DNA of 64,000 nucleotides from Orientallactaga sibirica (lineage: Eukaryota; Chordata; Mammalia; Rodentia; Dipodidae), in contig JAEOAD010000240.1 of NCBI GenBank assembly GCA_036365145.1, forward strand, positions 2,170,001-2,234,000. Direction: 5' to 3'. The notes below the pieces were generated by a model. That model was given only the letters and a program-made list of their open reading frames with translations, was not told the origin of the DNA and did no database searches. This document shows, piece after piece, positions 47,530-58,782 of the stretch; positions within the stretch are counted from its first letter, which is position 1; each line of letters opens with the position of its first letter. The translations under genes were made by a program, and so were the position numbers.

Positions 47530-48620
47530 CCACCATCATTTTTAAGGAACTTCCTGACAATATAAGGAACTGTATGCCATCTATTTGGCACTACTAGAGG
47601 AAGAAGGTCCCTTAGATCTCTTTTCAAATAGCATTTGTGTTGTTAACTTACGCCCCTGGCTTGCTCGATCACATATCATTGCTCTTAATATAAGTCTCCA
47701 GCCTCATTTGCAAAAGAGGCCCCTCCCCCCATTTGTACAACACATAAGGTTACCTGGCCTCCTCACCAAGGGAAACACATTAGCAGACCAGGTGGCCTCC
47801 TATGGAGACCCAACAGGCATCTTTCTGGCCACCCTTGAGGAAGCAGAAAAGTTTCATGCTAACACCCATGTGAACCTTAAGGGATTACAATCACACTTCC
47901 CTCTGATTCCCAAAAATCAACTCCAACATATACTAAAAACCTGCCAGTCCTGTGCCTCACTATTAACAACACCTGTCCTTCAGACGATGGGCACTAACCC
48001 AAAAGTCCTTAAGGCCAATGCCCTTTGGCAGATTAACATCACTCATATTCCCCAATTCGGCTGTCAGAAATATGTCTTTGTGACTGTGGATACTTACTCC
48101 CAGGAGAGAGCTCAAAACAAAACAAAACAAAAACACCATTCATCATATACTCTCTACCTTTGCCATCATGGGTTTCCCTCATCAAATAAAAACTGATAAT
48201 GGCCCAGCTTTTGTCAGTTCCTCATTCAAAGCCTTTTGCATGCAATGGAGGATTACTCATCAAAGAGGAATCCCACATAACCCACAAGGCCAAGGTATAA
48301 TAGAAAGGACACACCAAACCTTAAAAGCCCAACTTAAAAAACAATGGCCTAATACCTATCCACCCAACCTTCAGTTAGCCATGGCTCTGGTTACTTTAAA
48401 CATTTTCAATATATACAAAAACTCCCAATACCACCACCCCCCCATCACCCTCCACTGGCACACACCAGAGACTGCCCCTCCCATTCTAGTGTGATGGTGA
48501 GATCCTTTAGATGGAATGTGGAAGGAACTGACCCCCTCCTCACCATGGGGAGGAGATTTGCTTGTGTTTTCCCACAGGACCAGCCAAGGTCCACTTGTGT
48601 ACTGGCTCAAAATGTCCAAT
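47530..48620 (+). pseudogene. Retroviral RNase H end and integrase remnant
   Basis: Integrase joins viral DNA to the host chromosome. The RNase H end shows FVQHIRLPGLLTKGNTLADQ (about 47,730). The zinc-binding domain keeps His (FHANTH, 47,851 on) and CQSC (47,944). In the core the first catalytic position is Asn (WQINITHI, codon at 48,035). The second Asp (TDNGPAF, 48,195) and the Glu (GIIERTH, 48,303) are separated by 35 residues, the normal D-35-E spacing. An AAAAC-rich patch at 48,112-48,135 and a frame change break the core. The C-terminal domain lies at 48,530-48,590 (MGRRFACVFPQD). Confidence 0.88.
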
Positions 48621-48683
48621 CCCACTTCACTGACCAAAGAGATGGCCCACCTGCCTGACGTTGACAGATCAGAGACAGAAGAA

Positions 48684-50581
48684 ATGGAGGAAGCGCCACC
48701 TTGCCGACATCACCTGAGTCAGAAAAAGGGAGCCCCTGGGGAGATGTCCTTGACCTCATGGGTGCAGCCAAAGCCATATGCCATTTTGTTGATGGCCTTA
48801 ACAATCTTACATCCCAGTGCAAATGGTCTCTCACTGCCTCTCTTATCACACCCCCCCCCATAGAGAAGCCCTAGAGACCTATCAAGGGGTCAATAAAATC
48901 ATTGACAGAGGATATTGCCCTACTAAGGGCTGCCAGGACATTGTCACCTTCCATTTCTATCCTAGGTCTTTGGTTTGTGTGGACAGCATGGCATGCTTTG
49001 CCTATTGCCAAACTAATAAAGGGTACCTTAAACACCAGGACTATTATGGGGGATGCTGATATGATTGCTATGTCATTGATAGCTTTAGGCATCCAAACGC
49101 TGTCTTTAAAGCCTCCAGGAAAACTAGAGAATGTACACTCTCCATACAAGACCCCTGGAAGGAACGTTGGAGGATGGGGTGATGGGAAAACTATATGGTT
49201 ATATATACTTCTCATTATCTCCCTCTGGTACTCTTCATATTTCTAGACAGTATATCTCTGCTTCCCACCTGGTGCAAACTAACTATCACATTCTTTCATA
49301 GGAAAAACAAGTCACAGAAAAGATACAAGCCACTATAACATGGGCACAATATATCTAATATGTGGCCGATCTTCTCCCCCATACTAACCCTCCTAATGCT
49401 TCTAACTGCTTCTTTTGTGCATCCCCTGCCCATCTCCTGATAACTGCAGTCCTTATTAATGCCACTGTTGAATACCCTACATCTATAACAAGCTATTCCC
49501 AATCCTACCTTACTAATATTCCCCTCTCTGATTCCCATCAGGGTGTGCCTCTTTGCCTGTCCAACTCCAAGCCGACCAGAGTTGAATGCCTCCTCAATAT
49601 TTCCATAACCAGGACCACTTGTGTCAAGACACCCACTCTCCTTTGGTGCTAAGGGTAACCATCCCATGCATAAATGTTTCCTCTCCTACTTATTGTTCCT
49701 CTGGTTTTTTAAAATTTTTTTTGGAGAGAGACACAGAGAGAGACGGGGCGGGGGGGAGTAAGACAGAGATGGGTGCGCCAGCAGTGTCTCAGCTGCTGAG
49801 AACGCAATCCAGATGCATGTGGCCCCTTGTGGTCAAGTGCAGCATTGCACCCTTGTGTCACTTTGCATCTGGCTAAACGTGGGAACCCCTGGAGATTGGA
49901 ACCAGCATTCTTGGGCTTAGGAGGCAGGCGCCTTAACCCCTAAACCATCTCTCCAGCCCTGTTCCCTGTTTTGATTGTTTCACAGGTGTATCTCTATGAG
50001 GAAGAAGAAGTGGCTTACAAACTCCAACTCCACCTGCATCAACTGAGATTTTCATCCCCCTACTAGTGGGCCTTGCTGTCCCTGGGGGCCTCTGGTGCTG
50101 CAGGGGCCTCCCTGGTCCAAACCAACCATCTTGTGGGGGACTTCCAAAACAAGCTTGACCAGGCCAAGGTATCTATTACCAATATCCTTGAATCTCTCCA
50201 GAGACAATTGAACTCTCTCGTGGCTGTGGTACTCCAAAATTGTAAAGCCTTAGAACTTATTACTGCTGAACATGGGGGGACATGTGTGGTTATGAGAGAA
50301 GAAAGTTGTTTGTTTCTTAATGAATCAAATATTGTTGAACAAAATGTTACAACTCTAAAAAACTCCACAAGGAGCTGCTTGACTGCTACAAGCCTCAAGA
50401 CTCCACCACCTGGTTCTCTAACCCTTTAGTCACTTGGCTTCTCCCCTTCCTTAGTCCCCTCCTTGCTATAGGAACCCTATTACTTGTAGCCTGCTCCCTC
50501 ATCAAATTTCTCAGACAACAAATAACTAATATTGCTAAAGTAGCTACTAATCAGGCCCTCAGGCTCTGTCTGAACCTATGA
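48684..50581 (+). pseudogene. Retroviral env remnant, gamma-type
   Basis: A leader-like frame starts at 48,684 with a hydrophobic stretch (YAILLMALTILHPSANG). The surface part has CFFC (49,407-49,418), the position of the CXXC motif of gamma-type surface units, and several N-X-S/T sites. In the transmembrane part, LQNCKALELITAEHGGT (about 50,231) is the disulfide-adjacent conserved region, followed by CVVMREESC, where the usual CX6CC has Ser for the first of the paired Cys. A membrane anchor lies at about 50,430-50,520 (LLAIGTLLLVACSLIKFL) and the frame stops at 50,579. Frameshifts, stops and a SINE (49,706) disrupt it. Confidence 0.87.
49706..49960 (-). repeat. DIP-like SINE (long form) in env
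   Basis: The minus-strand head GGGCTGGAGAGATGGTTTAG lies at the right end and the body has the long-form insert (GTGACACAAGGGTGCAATGC). TGTTCCTCTGGTTTT before and TGTTCCCTGTTTTG after resemble a diverged target-site duplication. Confidence 0.93.
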
Positions 50582-50626
50582 TAGACTATAAAGATCTCAC
50601 TCAATATGATGATACCACCCTGTTAT

Positions 50627-50643
50627 GAAAACAAAGGGGAAGC
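50627..50643 (+). promoter_or_regulatory. Polypurine tract
   Basis: GAAAACAAAGGGGAAGC lies directly before the 3' LTR, the expected plus-strand priming site. Confidence 0.85.
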
Positions 50644-51144
50644 TGTCAGAAACAGGCAGGGCCCTGGATTAAAAGCAGGCCTAAGCTAACAGACATGGGC
50701 CCCAGGCTATTGAGAAGTCATAGCAGCCTGCACCCTGAGTGAATCTCAGGTCCTGGGAACCAGCAGGAATAAGCCCCCTCTCTGCTCCTGGGGGGGGGTC
50801 ACAGTGAGCCTGGATCCCTAGAAAGATCTCAGACCCCAAGAAGGGCAGGAGGAGAGCTGTTATCTCCCTGAAGCCCAGGGTGCCAGGACATCCTGATAAG
50901 ACTTAGGCTTTGCTCATAGCCCTGTGACCTTTGGCCAGTTACCTAGGAAACTCCTTATATGGTATCAACCAACAGCCTTCACATAGCCCCATTCCCCTAT
51001 GACTCATACCCTATACCCCTTCCTGCCACTACATAGACCACCTGACCCTCTCCCTACATGCTGGAATGAACATCCCTATATGTTTGCCAACTAGGCACTG
51101 CCAAACAACCTTTAACCCGCCAATCCACTTGGGACCCTCTTCCT

Positions 51145-51183
<39 letters not shown>

Positions 51184-51354
51184 TGCTTATAAAAACCCAT
51201 TCCTTGTTGAATAAACAAGAGCTGTTCTCTGAAGCTGTCTCCTGGGAATTTCTTCCTGTCTCACTCACAGCCACTCAAGGCCCTGCTCCACAGTTGCCTG
51301 TATGCCTCTATAGAGCCAGTGTATAACAACCCCTTGAAGAACCAGGGACCCACA
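50644..51354 (+). repeat. 3' LTR
   Basis: It runs from TGTCAGAAACAGG to AGGGACCCACA with intact TG...CA ends. It holds the same TTATAAAA and AATAAA signals as the 5' LTR. A TC run at 51,149-51,180 is much longer than in the 5' LTR. Confidence 0.94.
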
Positions 51355-52069
51355 TAGTCCCAAGCTGGCCTCATACTCACAATGATCCTCCTACCTTTGC
51401 TATCCAAGTGCTGGGATTAAAGGTGTGTGCCACCACATCTACCTGAAAGTTTTTATTTATTTATGTGAGGTGAAAAAAAATTATAACTCACCCTCTCATT
51501 GAAAATAAACTCTGAAAATCTGAAAAACCCAGAGACATCAGTGATCTTTGTCACCAGCCAGGCCTGGGGTCTGGCTGGTTGGCAGAGTGAAGTCAGGACA
51601 AGCTGCAGACCTCAGAAAGCAGTTGTGGTGAGACCCACAGGTGCACAGGAGTAAACAGACAGGAACCATACACCTGCAAGAGTGTGTGGCATTGATAAGG
51701 AGTGTCAGAAAGGCATCCATGAGAGAAGGGACTCAGGCCTCAGGGACAAGGTATAGCTTGCCTGGCCAAAGAGAATAATAAGAATCAGAAAGGTGAAGGA
51801 TTCCAGACCCAAATTCCACCCACAGGCTCCAGGGCAGACCAAGGTCCTCAGAGCTGTGCCAGTAGCCCATAGCTCTTGCTCACATATGCACTCTCAGCCT
51901 AAATGTCTCCACTTATTAAAACTCCTCAGAATCTATTATGTACAAGCCCTTTTGATCAGGACTGCATGGGAGTAAACTTACTCCAGGTACTATTCATCTT
52001 AACATGTCTTCTGGGATGTATAGGGAGGATGAAGGGACTGAACCAGCAGGGAAGGCCCTAGTTTGGGCA

Positions 52070-52200
52070 TCTCTCTCTCTCTCTCTCATTCTGTGTGTGT
52101 GTGTGTTGTGTTCATGTGTCTGTTCCTATGTATGTAGGGGCACATGTGTGGATACAGTGGAGATCAGAGGTTGACATTGGTGTCTTTCTTAATTGCTCTC
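52070..52200 (-). repeat. B4-like tail fragment with (TC)n(TG)n
   Basis: TC and TG runs, then AGATCAGAGGTTGACATTGG, which is antisense of the B4 'acctctg...' tail region. Confidence 0.5.
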
Positions 52201-52395
52201 ACAGTGTCTGACACTACCCAAGAACTTCACAATAGGGGAACAGATAATGTTAACAAAACAAAAGAAAGACTAATTGGAAGGGGGAGGGGATTTGATGGAG
52301 GATGGATTTGAGAAGAACAGAGGTGGGGGAAGGAAATATCATGGTTTATTGTCTGTACTTATGTAATCTGTCAAAAAAGTGCTGTTATTTTTTTT
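52200..52395 (+). mobile_element. LINE-1 3' terminus
   Basis: CAGTGTCTGACACTACCCAA, GGGGGAGGGGATTTGATGGA and ATATCATGGTTTATTGTCTG match the end of the L1 3'UTRs at 16,750-16,990 and 23,357. Confidence 0.7.
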
Positions 52396-52539
52396 TAAGG
52401 GTATGGCACAGAAAGAAATGAAAATTGGGTAGACAGAAGCCTCCCACTCCCATTCATCAGCTATTGGTTGGCAGATTACAAACATTGAGATTGGGCCAGT
52501 GGTTCTGCACTGGAACAGCAGAAAGAATGCTGACTCTTT

Positions 52540-52975
52540 TGAAAGTAGTGGGCCTGAATGCTAAAGGAGTGTCCTCTATTCAAAGTCAACTTTACTCTCC
52601 CATGGATTAACAATTTGGCCATGAAACCCACCTGGTACTGGTTTTGAATAACAAATTAAGGAAAGATGGGTCCATTGGATTTGCAGCATGATTTGTTTCC
52701 TGGAAATGGCCACTGGGCAATGTGAGGCAGGGTTGTTGGCATCCCTGCATGGAGACCAAATGGAGCCATGAGGATGAACCATGGGTTACAATGGAGACTC
52801 TAGGATTTTTTTTGAGATGCTAGGACTGTGGAATATCTGCCAAGGAGAGCTCCTGGCTCTGAGTGGAGTTTCCTCTGAGCTGTGGACAGTCCAGGTGGAG
52901 GGGAAGAATTGGAACCCCAGAAGGAGCTATATAGGATTTGATGTTTACCCTATTTGTTTAGATTTTACTAGATAA
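52540..52975 (+). mobile_element. ERVL-MaLR internal fragment
   Basis: It is colinear with 57,800-58,250 inside the MaLR element: TATTCAAAGTCAACTTTACT versus TCTTCAAAGTCACTGATTTA, then GGTACTGGTTTTG versus GGTACTGATTTTG, then GCATGGAGACC in both. It is degraded and has no LTR attached. Confidence 0.55.
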
Positions 52976-53511
52976 TTTGCCTCGGTGAAATCAGGCAGAA
53001 GAGAGGAAGACCCCACATCATCCTAGGGCCTCTGCACATAAAACAGAGATTTATACCTGTCCCCCATACCCACACAAACACCTCTCACACACTATACATA
53101 CAAATAAGGGAAAAGTATAAGCCCAACATTTTCTTGGGAGTTCCCTGTCAATCAATAGCACCTGTGCAATGATGGGAGAACCATGGGCAGAGGGAGAAGC
53201 CATGCTGTGACATCTCCTCAGCAGAGGCTTCCCAGTGGCCCATGGGCAGCTCTGAAGCTGACTCAGTCTTCCAGAGTTGCGCCAAGTTGCACCAAGTGGG
53301 TACAGCTTATATAGCCCATCAACTACTGGCCTTATCTGACAGGAAGTATGCCTACATTATAAGGATTATCTTCTGAAATCACTCCCAGAAGCTGGGAGGA
53401 AAAGTCCTTCATTCCCACTGGTAGAACTGGATATGGCCTCCTCCTTTATGCTTCCCTCACTCTCTGTATTTATTTTATCATACTCATCACAACTTAGTTT
53501 TCACTTTATTT

Positions 53512-53513
<2 letters not shown>

Positions 53514-53553
<40 letters not shown>

Positions 53554-53788
53554 TGTATGCACATGTATGTGCCCATGTAGTGTGTGCTTACCATTTTTCA
53601 GATACATCACTTCCCAAGTGATTTTCTGGTCATAACCATCCACAGGATTAAGGATACAGATGTATGCAACCATGCCCAGGTGTTTATGTGAGTGTTGGAG
53701 AATCCAACTTGGGCAGTCTCAGGCCCTCATATGCTCTCATTCTTGTGCAGAAAGCACTTTTAACCACTGAGCCATCTCTCCAGCCCCA

Positions 53789-53792
<4 letters not shown>
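53514..53792 (-). repeat. B4/B2-type SINE with (TG)n tail
   Basis: A TG run at 53,515-53,551, then a diverged body and an antisense tRNA-like head ending CTGAGCCATCTCTCCAGCCC. Confidence 0.75.
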
Positions 53793-53861
<69 letters not shown>

Positions 53862-53862
53862 G
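53793..53862. repeat. (TA)n plus T-run
   Basis: About 20 TA units (53,795-53,836) followed by 22 T's, lying at the junction of two antisense SINEs. Confidence 0.95.
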
Positions 53863-53965
53863 AGATTGGGTCATACTCTGTAGCCACGACTTGCTGGAAC
53901 TATCTTCCTGCCTCAGCCTCCTGAATATTAGGTACACAGGGCTACACCACCAGGCCAAGCTACAT
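53863..53965 (-). repeat. B1-like SINE, partial
   Basis: GAGATTGGGTCATACTCTGT and CTGCCTCAGCCTCCTGAATA in antisense B1 order, ending CACCAGGCCAAGC. Confidence 0.65.
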
Positions 53966-54248
53966 ACTTTATTTTATTGCCTCCTTTTTTTCTCTGTGTT
54001 CTCATCAGACTGTGAGTTCTGCTAGGTCAGTGCTGCAATCACATGGATCACAGCCTTGTAACCTATGTTGCTAGACAACTTAGTAAATGAATCATGAAAT
54101 GCATGAGTGGGCACTTTCTTTCTCCTCACACCTTGTCTTGGTGTTCTAATCAAACCACATGCAGATTCCTGAGTTTTCCCAATATACTCCAAAAATCTCT
54201 GTTTTGTGTTATTTTTCCTTAGACCTGAAATCTTTTGCATGACAATGT

Positions 54249-54578
54249 TGTGGTAGTTTGAATGGATGTTGCCCAATAGATTCAAGAGTTGATTTAAGCT
54301 TGTGACTTGGCTGGAAGAAGTGTTCTGGGGGGGGGGGAGATCTGAATTCCAGCCTAAGATATTCAAAATGACTGAGTTCTTTCCAGGGTTGCTAAAGTGT
54401 GCTTGTTTGTGTTGGTGGTAGTGGCTTTTGGTTTTTCTCTCTGCATGGACCTGTGAACGTAAGCCAGCTTCTTCTGCCATTATGGAATGTCCTCTCTATC
54501 TATAAGTTTCAATAAATCCCTTCCTCCATATGTGTGCCTGGTTTGGAATTTCATCCCAGCAATGTTGTAGCTGATTGC
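54249..54578 (+). repeat. MaLR 5' LTR
   Basis: TGTGGTAGTTTG start, GTTTCAATAAATCCCTTCC polyadenylation segment, GTAGCTGATTGC end. Confidence 0.87.
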
Positions 54579-54814
54579 AGCAGAAGTGGTACAAGAGAGC
54601 AGGCTGTTTTTGAGCGATGAATCTGACCATGTGGATTTTGGTCTTTTGGAACTTTTGTTTTGGGAATGGACTTGGTACTTGCAACTGAAGGTGGATTCTG
54701 GAGTAGTGAGCCAAGATTTATAGACTATTCTGGTGAGAATTTGAAAATGCTAAGTGCAGAAAGAGATTCAAAACTTCTTGTGAAGATGGTGCCCACCTAA
54801 CCTCACCTCACCTC

Positions 54815-57475
54815 ATAGGGAAGGAAAGAGATAGAAAAAATGATCTCAAAATTCATATGCAATGGCAGAAGGCCTCAGATATCCAAGAATATCCTCAGCA
54901 AAAGAGACACTTCTGGAGGCATCATCATACCTGACCTATAGCTATACTACAAAGCCATTGTAATAAAAACAACATGGTACTGGCATAAAAACAGGATGAT
55001 AGACCAATGGAACAGAATAGAGGATCCCGACTTTGGGTCAGGTAACTACAGATTCTTGATATTTGACAAAGGCCCTAACAATGTAAACTGGAAAAAAGAC
55101 AGCATCTTCAATAAATAGTGCTGGACAATCTGGATAACCATATGCAGGAAAATGAAATTCAATCCACATATTTCACACAAAAATCAAGCCCAAATGAATC
55201 AAAGACCTCAGTATAAGACCAGGTATTCTGCTACTACTGGAAGAAAAGTAGGAGGAACTTTCCATGATATAGGAGTGGGAAAAGACTTCCTGAACAACAC
55301 CCCAGCAGCCCAGGAAATTAAACAATCACTCAACCATTGGGATCTCAGGAAGCTGAAAATCTTTTTCACAGACAAACATACAATAAGCAGAGCCAATTGA
55401 TTACCCACAGAATGGGAGAAAATTTTCACTGGATATACATCGGACAGAGGCCTAACTTCTAAAATCTAAAAGAACTCAAAAACCTAAACAATAAAAAGTC
55501 AAACAACCCACTCACAAAATGGGGCAGAGAACTACACAGGGAATTCTCAGAGGAAGAAATACAAATGGCAAACACATACTTAAAATGTTCAACATCCCTA
55601 ATCATCAGGGAAATGCAAATTAAAACAACTAGGAGATTCCACCTTACCCCAGTAAGGATAGCAAACATTAAAAATCCTAATGACATCAAATGCTGGCGAG
55701 GTTGTGGGAGGAACCCTCCTACACTGTTGGTGGGAATGTAAGCTGGTACAACCACTATGGAAAGCAATATGGAGACTCCTGAAAAGGATGACTATAGAGG
55801 TACCAACAGACCCAGTTATCCCCTTACTGGGCATTTACCCTAAAAGCTCCAAGCCTCAGTTCAGAGAGATTTGTTCAACCATGTTTATAGCTGCTCAATT
55901 CATAATAGCTAAGAGCTGGAATCAACCCAGATGTCCATCATTAGACAAATGGATAACTAAGATGTGGTATATCTACATGATGGAATTCTACACAGCAGTA
56001 AGGAAAAATGATACAATGCAATTTAAAGAAAAATGGTCAAACTTGGAACAGATCATTCTCAGGGAGCTCACACAATTACAGAAAGATAAGCATCACATGG
56101 TCTCACTCACCAATCAAACTCCTAATCTGAATTTGCCTGAGATGCTGATACACCTAATAAAAATCTCTAGGACTGGACAATAGGGATGGTGGGGTTGGAG
56201 GGGAGGATTGGGGGGAACAACAAAAACTGGGTACAAATGGAAATGGTACCATAAAATCCTATATCCTGAAAGACATACTAAAAGTTCGAACCTTCATCAG
56301 GTGCTTAGAGAGAACACCTGAATCACAGGGGCCTGGAGAGGGTATGATGAAGATTAACCTCAATCTTCTCCTATTTCTCTCTCTCTCACTCCCTCTTCTT
56401 TTTATTCTCTCTTTCTCTTTCATATTACCTATATTTTTCTTCCTTCTTTTCCCTTGGAACTGACCTGTAACTCCCAGCACCAGCATGTGGTTAACATCCA
56501 CAATGAGCTGTTGATCAATGAGAACTACAAGGTTTCCCAAAAGAAGACAGATTTCTGCCAGAGTACTTGATGACCCACCAAAGGTTAATGGTAAGACCCT
56601 ATTGCTACAGACACCATATGCTGTTGGGATGGAACATGGAGTGATCTGGCTTGGATCTGCAAGAGAGTCAGTCCCCAGACAGCTTGTCTAGTGCCAGAAG
56701 GTGTAACATGAGCAACTGGGTGAAAATGACCAACATCTGTCTAAGCAACTCATGGTCTAAGCTACTCAGCAGCAATCAATTTGACGTGATGCTCACACGA
56801 GTGCAATAGTGGCAAACAGCCATGATGGGTTACCAACAGCTCTTGATTTGGCTAACGGATCCACTCAGTGGAGTGGAAGCCATACCTGGAATGGGGAAAC
56901 AAGTCAGAACCATATCCAAAAACAAGCTCACTCTCCAATATCAAGGTCCCACCAATAGTGGGCTATAAGAGGGCCTACACCTATTAAATTATTTCTAAAA
57001 TAATAATGGTTATTCATGTGTCTTGCACTGACCTCACACTCTAATTAAGAATTTGCTTCTCTTTTTCACATGGACACAGATCCTGAGGAGAGACTCAATG
57101 CATCACACCTCACCAGGGCACCAGCTGAAGTTATATAGTTATTGGGGAAGTGAGCAAGAGTTCTGCTTTCTTGGTGAACCTGATATCAGCACAAGGGTGA
57201 AGGAGATAGACACAGAGAGCACTCAGCTCCTACCAAATAAGATATCCAGAGACACAGAGGCTCACAAAACCTCGTCACTGAAATAGACCTAAAATGAACT
57301 CAACATGGCTCAGGGAAATTCATGGAAGAGGGGGTGAAAAGATTGTTAGAGCTGTAAGTTGGGACATTATGCACAGAGACATTGCTTCTCTCGCATAACT
57401 GATGGCTATCCCCCAATGCAAGACCCACAATCCCCATTGTACTTAGAGGTGGTGGTTATGAGCTTTATAAGGGAA
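54815..57475 (+). mobile_element. LINE-1, 5'-truncated, nested in MaLR
   Basis: It starts in ORF2 with KFICNGRRPQISKNILSK (54,856 on) and covers the C-terminal third. 55,680-56,183 stays open with [28 protein letters not shown]-type and MWYIYMMEFYTAVRKND. It then has the 3'UTR (GGAAGAGGGGGTGAAAAGA at 57,324). It is the best preserved L1 3' half here. The right boundary is approximate because no clear poly(A) tail is visible. Confidence 0.87.
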
Positions 57476-58464
57476 GGAGAAACAGCAGAGAACTTTATTG
57501 GAACTGGGCTATTGACAAAAGATCTGGCTGCATTCTGCTGCCCAGGCCCAGAGAGTTTGATCAAGGTTTCATTTGGAATGGAAGGATGTGCTTGGCCAAA
57601 GATATGAAACTCAGAAATTTAAGAGTTAAGATGGAAAACCTCAAGCAAGTTTAAAATTACTGGCACAGAGACTGGCTGCTGGAGCTGCTATTGTCAAATA
57701 CATTAGCATTTGGAAGGAAGATGGCCAACTACTTTACACTGAAATAATGAAAAGGATGCATGAAGTGCTTCTACCCAGGAAAGACTGAATGGTAAAAATG
57801 GAAACTCTTTTGTAAAGAAGGAACCTGCTCTTCAAAGTCACTGATTTATTTTGTCCCTGAATTAAGAATATGGCTGTGTTCTGCAAATCTGGTACTGATT
57901 TTGGAAGCATAAAAATGCATGGACTAAGTCATGAAGTACAGATGGTTCCAGGAGCCACTGCTGAGATGTGGCATATGGGCAGGGTGTGATGACCTTGATG
58001 AAGAGAATAGTGAAGCCATTGGAAGATGGATCATGGTTTGCATGGAGACCTGAAGATGTTTTGAATAAACCATGACTATGCAAAGGCTACCATGGAATGC
58101 TGTTGGCCTAGGATGGAAGTTTTCCCTGACTATTCAGCCCAGCTGGAGGGATGGAATCAGAAAATCCAGAGACTCCTCACTGGTCACTGGTTATATCAGA
58201 CTTGAACTGCAGATACTTGATGGTTGTTGAGTTTGCATTGTTCCCGTCTCTCCTTGTTATGCTGTATAGCAGTTGGAAATGTTTACTCTGTGCCTTTTAT
58301 AAGTTGAAAGTATTCACAGCTAAAAGACAATCTTAAGTCTCAGAGGAGACTTGGGATCTTGGGACTATCCTAAGTTGGTAAAGACTATGGGGACCTTTGA
58401 AATTGGACTGAATACAATTTGCAATGTGAGATGGTTATGAATCCTATTGGGGCCAGGGCCAGAA

Positions 58465-58782
58465 TGTGGTAGTTTGAATGGATGTTCCCCAATAGATTCA
58501 GGAGATTTATTCAAGCTTGCAACTTGGCTGGAGGAGGGGTTACTGGGGGGAAGATCCAGTCTAAGATATGCAAAGTGCCTAAGTTCTCTCCAGGGTTGCT
58601 GAAGTGTGCTTGCTTGTGTTGGGAGCAGTGGCTTTTGGTTTTTCTCTCTGCATGAACCTGTGAAAGTGGGCCAACTTCTGCCACAGTGGAACTTCCCCTC
58701 TATCTGTAAGTTTCAGTAAATCCTTTCCTCCATAACTGTGCCTGGTTTGGAAGTTCATTCTAGCAATGTTGTAACTGACTGT
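58465..58782 (+). repeat. MaLR 3' LTR
   Basis: TGTGGTAGTTTG start, AAGTTTCAGTAAATCC polyadenylation region, GTAACTGACTGT end. Confidence 0.87.

Larger units (their letters stand above)
40897..51354 (+). mobile_element. Endogenous retrovirus, type D-like (betaretroviral pol, gamma-type env)
   Basis: The provirus shows 5' LTR, primer binding site, decayed gag, pro, pol and env, polypurine tract and 3' LTR, all in order on the plus strand. A 6-bp direct repeat (TAGTTC at 40,891-40,896; TAGTCC at 51,355-51,360) flanks it, the duplication length expected for a betaretrovirus. Every gene has stops, frameshifts or insertions: a SINE in gag, a SINE plus LINE-1 in RNase H and a SINE in env. It therefore cannot encode intact proteins. 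The lineage call rests on motifs in RT, IN and TM; a phylogeny is needed to place it. Confidence 0.93.
40840..51456 (-). repeat. B1 SINE split by the provirus
   Basis: Left part 40,840-40,896 (TTTGAGGTAGGGTCTCACTG...CTGTAGTTC) and right part 51,355-51,456 (TAGTCCCAAGCTGGCCTCAT...AGTGCTGGGATTAAAGGTGT) together make one antisense B1. The provirus lies exactly between them, with TAGTTC/TAGTCC duplicated. Confidence 0.92.
54249..58782 (+). mobile_element. ERVL-MaLR element with both LTRs
   Basis: LTRs at 54,249-54,578 and 58,465-58,782 share the start TGTGGTAGTTTGAATGGATG, GGCTTTTGGTTTTTCTCTCT and the polyadenylation segment near the end. The internal region starts AGCAGAAGTGGTACAAGAG (54,579 on), includes AAGATGGAAAACCTCAAGCA (57,629) and codes for nothing intact, as is normal for MaLRs. 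GACAATGT (54,241) and GACAATTGT (58,783) flank the element. A LINE-1 is nested at about 54,815-57,475. Confidence 0.88.

Noticed and set aside
44561..48494. Possible functional retroviral pol because YMDD and D-35-E are visible
   Set aside because: Frameshifts, stop codons, a SINE, a LINE-1 and a missing first catalytic Asp in integrase rule out an intact product.
54022..54480. 152-codon minus-strand open frame
   Set aside because: It is antisense to the MaLR 5' LTR over much of its length and matches no protein; the related 3' LTR gives a different, shorter antisense frame.
55680..56183. 167-codon open frame as a gene
   Set aside because: It is the C-terminal part of LINE-1 ORF2 in a 5'-truncated copy, recognisable by [13 protein letters not shown] and followed by the L1 3'UTR.
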